Assembly (NCBI RefSeq): GCF_000003195.3
Contig: NC_012875.2
Location: 32,902,314-32,966,313, forward strand
DNA from: Sorghum bicolor
Lineage: Eukaryota > Streptophyta > Magnoliopsida > Poales > Poaceae
Length of the DNA: 64,000 nucleotides
Reading direction: 5' to 3'
The translations under genes and the position numbers were made by a program. The stretch's first letter is position 1, and every line of letters begins with the position of its first letter. Below, one piece after another: positions 59,944 to 64,000 of this stretch. The notes under the pieces are model-generated. The model did not search any database. It worked only from the letters and a program-made list of their open reading frames with translations, and was not told the DNA's origin.

Positions 59944-62604
59944 GAATATGATAAACATCGCAATCACTCCTCTGTAATAATGTTGCTCTGCCAGCCCAAT
60001 ACACGAGAGGGGGACTATAGAAGAATCAATGAAGTTGTCACTATCACGAACTACCCCACAATCTGGCATATTGGGTACAATCGCAGATAAATACGGTATA
60101 AGCACCACGCCTACACAATATCTATCATTTACCTATGGATCCGATGGATAAACGCTATACGATCCTAAACATGTATATAGATCCAATCTAACTAAGCCAA
60201 GTACATAACTATGATAAACTAAGAACAATATAATCTTGAATATAAACAAGTAGAGCAAAGTCATAAGCAATATATTGAAATAGAACAAAGTCATGTTTAT
60301 AATATTGAAGAACAAAGATGAACAATTAGAGAATTACTAAGAATCCTCTTGACAGATCCGGAAACCAATCGAAGATTGACTCCTTCTAGTTCTAATCCTA
60401 TGTAGCTATGCTAATCTAGATGTCTAATTGATGTGGTGGCTCTAGGCTTGATCAGAGGCTTCTTCTCCCTTGAGGAATAATGAATTAGGGTTGAGAGGCT
60501 CTCTCCTCCAGGGGCCAGGGGGTCTGGTTTTATAGTCCTTTCAAGTGAATATGGGTCGTTGGATCAAACCGACATTGATTGAACGGTTATCCTTGATCCT
60601 TTAGGTCGGTGGAGATTGATCCCGAAAGAGAGTTCTGATTGGACTCTGTAAGGGGGCGGGCGCCCTGGTCTCCTAGGCGGGCGCCCAGGGCCAAGCTCCG
60701 TTTCGCCTCCGCTTCGTTCTCGTGGCTTCTAGAGTCTTCTAGATGTAAGATAATTGCGCGGCACGTTGATATCTCTATGTAATCCCGACGTGTGGGCCTT
60801 TCTTTCGTATTTCCTGATAACCCCCAGTAGAAATAGACAAACACCAAAACTCATGGAATTCTATCAGATAAAACCCTAAGTCTGGATATTGATTTCATTT
60901 GGATCCTTTTCTTTGTTTATTTGATAATTAAATTTGATACTTAAGGACCGTCAATAGAAATCACGGTCATCTCTCGAATCAAGTGCTACTAGGTCCATAT
61001 CTTGAGCATATGCATTAGGATCTAGTAAAGTGCTAACTTAACTCCTTTGGGAAAATGTTTATGATAAGCTAACACACATGCACTTTGGTGGTGGACACTT
61101 GTTGGTGTTAGCACATTTGCATAGGAGGTGGTTTTCCTAGGGTTGAGAGGGGTGTGGGTTCCTAGGGTCGCAAGCTCGGCGGGATTCGGCGCTTTTGAGA
61201 AAAATAAGTTTATATTTTCTATTGCACCGGTGGGAAATTTGGAGAATTCGCGGAAGTGTTTTCTCACTGAGAAACACTCACCGGACGCTGAGTTCGGAGG
61301 CACCGGACGCTGGCCTCAGAGTCCGGTGTGCTTGACCCTGCTAGGGTTGAGCACCAGACGCGCTCTGAGTGCGTCCGGTGGTGTGCGTCCGGTGTGAGGA
61401 GGTTTTGCAACCCTCCCTATGTTTAAGTCCGGTGAGCACCGGACGCTCAGGGTGCGTCCGGTGGCTCACGTCCGGTGACCCTGCAGGTTTGCGGAACTCT
61501 CTGCGCATCAGCCCGGTGTGCACCGGACGCGTCCGGTGTGGACCTGACGAGCGTCCGATGTGTAGCATGTAGCCGTTAGAAACTGACACGTGGGATTCAA
61601 GAAGGACACATGGCCTACCCCTAAGCACCGGACGCTGGGGGTCGAGCGTCCGGTGATCACTTGGTAGCGTCCGGTGCCCCCGATTTCAGTCCAGTGAGAG
61701 TGGCCAATGGCTAGTTCTTTGAGGGGCTTTTAAATAGAAGGTGGCTGGTTTTGGGAGGGTCTCTCTTGCACATTTGATTATTTGAGGCATACATTGAGCT
61801 AGAGAACACTCCCTCCACTCATCTCCTTGCTTGATTGCTAATCCTAGTGAGATTGAGTGAGATTCAAGTGCATTGCTTTGAGAGATGCATTTAGTGGCAC
61901 TTGATTCTTGAGTTTGCTGCGGATTTCTTGTTACTCTTGGGTGTTTCCCGACGCCCTAGACGGCTTGGAGCAGCGGTGGTGTTGAGCTCGTGATTGGAGA
62001 TTGTTTCGAGCCTCACCAAGTGATTTGTGAGGGGTGCTTGAGCCTTCCCCGCGGGAGATCGCAATTGGCTACTCTAGTGGATTGCTCGTGGCTTGGAGGA
62101 TCCCCATCTTGTGAGTGGATGTGCGGCACCCGCTGAGGGTTTGGCTTTGGAGTGCCAATTAGGTCGTGATCCATCAAGTGGGTGTATCACCACAATGAGG
62201 ACTAGCTTGCCGGGAAGCAAGTGAACCTCAGTAAAAAATCTTGTGTCATCTCTTGCCGAGGATTCTCTTGTAATTGTGATTGATTGATTGGCTATATTTC
62301 TACTCTACAACATTGGTATAACAATCACTCTCCTCTCCTTTACTTTTGTGCATACCTTGCTAGTGGTGTAGCTTGTTTAGCTTAGCTTTCTTGTTCAGGA
62401 GTGTAGCTAGCTTCTAGTTGTGCTTTCTTGTTGTAACTAGTGTTTAGCTTTCTTGCTAGACTTGTGTAGGTGACTTGCATAGCTTAGTTGTGCTAGTGCT
62501 AGAATAGCTTTGCCTTTTGTTTTACTAATCAACTTGTCTAGTTGAAGTTTGTAGAAAATTTAAATAGGCTATTCACCCCCCTCTAGCCATTTGGACCTTT
62601 CAAG

Positions 62605-62616
62605 TGGTATCAGAGC
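62605..62616 (+). other. Primer-binding site of K (initiator tRNA-Met)
   Basis: TGGTATCAGAGC, two bases after the LTR end. Standard for Copia elements. Confidence 0.85.
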
Positions 62617-62659
62617 TGAGGCACCGTTTATTTGAGGCTTAACAACCTACGGTGAAGAA

Positions 62660-64000
62660 ATGGCTCTTAGTTTGCATATCAACAACACCAAGAAGGTACC
62701 TTACTTTGATGGCACCAATTATACTTATTGGAAGGTCAAGATGACCGCCCATATCAAGTCAATCAATAGAGAAGTTTGGAAGGTGACCGAAACAAAGTTT
62801 GAGGTTGCAAATGAGAATGCACCAACATCGGTAGAAGAGAAGAAGCTTCAATGCAAGGACATTGCAATTAGTGCTCTTCATGAAGCTCTTGATGACAAGA
62901 CCTTTGAGCAAATCAAGAACATTGTGATTGCTCATGATGCATGGGCAAAATTAGAAGAAACATTTGAGGGCACCAAGGGAACCAAGACCACAAAGGCATA
63001 CATCATCCAAGAAAAGTTCTCAAGCTTCAAGATGCCGGAGATGTTTCACCGGTGAATGAACTCAAGGCACTTGGGGAAGAAGTAAAAGATAGTCAATTCT
63101 CTATGATGTTCTTGAGAAGCTTGCCCAAGAGATTTGACACATTGATCACCGTGCTAGTCAAGACAACACTTAGTGATTCAACTCCCCAACAAGTCTTCCA
63201 AGAGGTGATGACCGATGATGCTTATAGAGAAGATGATGAGAAGGATGAGTTGATCAAGAAAAAGAGGAAGGATGGTGAGAAGAAGGATGATGAGAAGAAG
63301 AAGAGTGTGGCATTCAAGGCCTCCACATCCAAGGGCAAAGCCAAGCAAGAATCATCAAGTGAAGAAGAAGCAAGCTCTTGTGATAGTGATGAAGATGAGG
63401 AGATGGCTCTTCTTGTCAAGAGATTTGGCAAGTTTATGAAGAAGAAGGGCTATCGGGCAAGAAGGAAGAAGAGCTCCTCCAAGAAGAATGACCATTCCAT
63501 GAAGTGCTTTAGATGCCATAGCAAGGACCATCTCATCGCCAAGTGTCCTTATGATAGTTATGATGAAGATGCTATCAAGAAGGAAAGAAAGAAGCAAGAA
63601 AAGAAGGAAGGCTCAAACAAGAAGAAGGGTGATGCCAATGTTGCAACTTGGGATAGTGATGACTCCTCAAGTGATGATGAAAGCAACAAGAAAAAGGGGC
63701 ATGCTAGTATTGCAATTCAAGGAAAGAGCTCCATCTTCGACACTCCATCATGCTTCATGGCTAAGGCCACTAAGGTATCATCCGATGATGAGAGTGACCA
63801 TGCTAGTGATAATGATAGTGATAGTGATCATGATGAACCAACTAAAGATGAACTAATCACTATGCTAGAAGATTGCACTCATCACTATAAAGAAACTAGA
63901 GAGGAGTGCAAGGCCTTGCTTAAGGATAAGAAAACCCTTGAGCAAGAACTTGATGAGCTTAGAGCATCTTATGAGAGTCTAAAGGAAGACCATAAGAAGC
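62660..64000 (+). pseudogene. Element K Copia gag, frameshifted and truncated by the window
   Basis: ATG 62660. The N-terminus has the Copia Gag signature YFDGTNYTYWKVKM (residues 14-27), followed by the UBN2-like Gag core. At about 63035-63040 the frame shifts: the first ORF stops at 63055 and the rest (from 63040) is open to the window end. That part holds a Lys/Glu-rich segment, a zinc knuckle CX2CX4HX4C (CFRCHSKDHLIAKC, near 63508), an acidic Ser/Asp-rich region and the start of a coiled coil, typical of long Sirevirus Gags. Apart from the single frameshift it is well preserved. Confidence 0.8.

Larger units (their letters stand above)
52267..60956 (-). mobile_element. Element I: solo LTR of the H family, interrupted by J
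   Basis: 52267-52898 and 59949-60956 align in order with the H LTR (1651 bp) and are flanked by a perfect TSD, GAAAT (52262-52266 and 60957-60961). There is no internal region, so LTR-LTR recombination probably removed it. The right terminus reads GTCAATA instead of GTCAACA. J is inserted in the middle. Confidence 0.85.
51974..62602 (+). repeat. Element K 5' LTR, interrupted by I and J
   Basis: Consists of 51974-52266 and 60962-62602, about 1.93 kb once joined across the GAAAT duplication. It includes an AAGTTTGGTTTTGGTAATTA-type start, a GC-rich repeat zone (61270-61690), a TTTAAATAG box near 61729, and a long transcribed leader with TAGCTT-rich sequence (62340-62520). The short ORFs here (61128-61397 and antisense) are not called genes. 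Confidence 0.75.
51974..64000 (+). mobile_element. Element K: Copia retrotransposon of the Sirevirus type (5' part)
   Basis: The 5' LTR starts TGAAAGCCC (51974) and ends CTTTCA (62602), an inverted terminal pair. A Met PBS follows at 62605 and a Copia-type Gag at 62660. The LTR contains repeated CACCGGAC/GTCCGGTG words, and the Gag is long with an acidic/Lys-rich tail, both features of Sireviruses (Maximus/SIRE). The left-flank TSD candidate is ATCGC (51969-51973). The 3' half lies beyond the window. Confidence 0.8.

Noticed and set aside
52895..59951. An 8-bp target duplication (GAATATGA) for J
   Set aside because: The last three bases are the LTR's own TGA start coinciding with the right flank; the 3' LTR start at 59022 shows the element begins TGATGAGG, leaving the usual 5 bp.
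63222..63856. Minus-strand Ser-rich and plus-strand Met/Lys-rich ORFs at the right edge
   Set aside because: Shadows of the acidic, Lys-rich tail of the Copia Gag in K.
1..64000. CRISPR arrays, rRNA, tRNA genes, riboswitches or bacterial operons
   Set aside because: None seen. The only tRNA-like matches are 12-18 base primer-binding sites, and the architecture is plant LTR retrotransposons.

Overview
This window is plant nuclear DNA, almost certainly from a grass. I find no convincing host gene. From end to end it is a nest of LTR retrotransposons. The calls rest on TG...CA LTR ends, 5-bp target-site duplications (TSDs), tRNA primer-binding sites (PBS), polypurine tracts (PPT) and recognisable Gag, protease, RT, RNase H and integrase segments. 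Element letters A-K are mine.

Layout, left to right. A (minus, 1-3982) is the 5' part of a Ty3/gypsy element of the Tat type, inserted in the 3' LTR of B. B (minus, 3983-38358) is a second Tat-type element with an intron-containing plant-mobile-domain (PMD) gene antisense between pol and its 3' LTR. B's PMD gene is split by D (6038-16178, TSD ACCGA), a solo LTR, and D is split by C (7611-15693, plus, TSD CCTCC), a non-autonomous element with an Asp-tRNA PBS. B's pol is split by F (20188-32491, minus, TSD ACAGT), a full-length Tat-type element with its own antisense PMD gene. B's 5' LTR ends at 38358.

G (plus, from 38359) is an older element with a very long LTR and an initiator-Met PBS at 41504. 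It is interrupted by H (41644-49914, minus, TSD GTATC), a relative of C that encodes Gag plus two protease domains and no RT. G is interrupted again by K (from 51974, plus), a Copia element of the Sirevirus type whose Gag runs off the right edge. K's 5' LTR holds I (52267-60956, TSD GAAAT), a solo LTR of the H family, and I holds J (52899-59943, plus, TSD GAATA), a chromovirus, possibly CRM-like.

Inferred order of insertion: G first; then B, H and K into G; A, D and F into B; C into D; I into K; J into I. Every coding region except one short ORF in C carries stops, frameshifts or deletions, or runs off the window, so none is demonstrably active. Most lesions I could compare with a sister copy are G:C to A:T changes, as expected for methylated, silenced repeats.

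The most unusual signals are: (1) the hexamer GCCGAT/ATCGGC saturates the Tat elements on both strands, in LTRs, sense genes and antisense gene, but is rare in neighbouring families; (2) the antisense PMD gene has a conserved TATA box and exon layout in both copies; (3) the C/H family has tandem protease domains; (4) PBS-like sequence is repeated inside the ends of the H-family LTRs.
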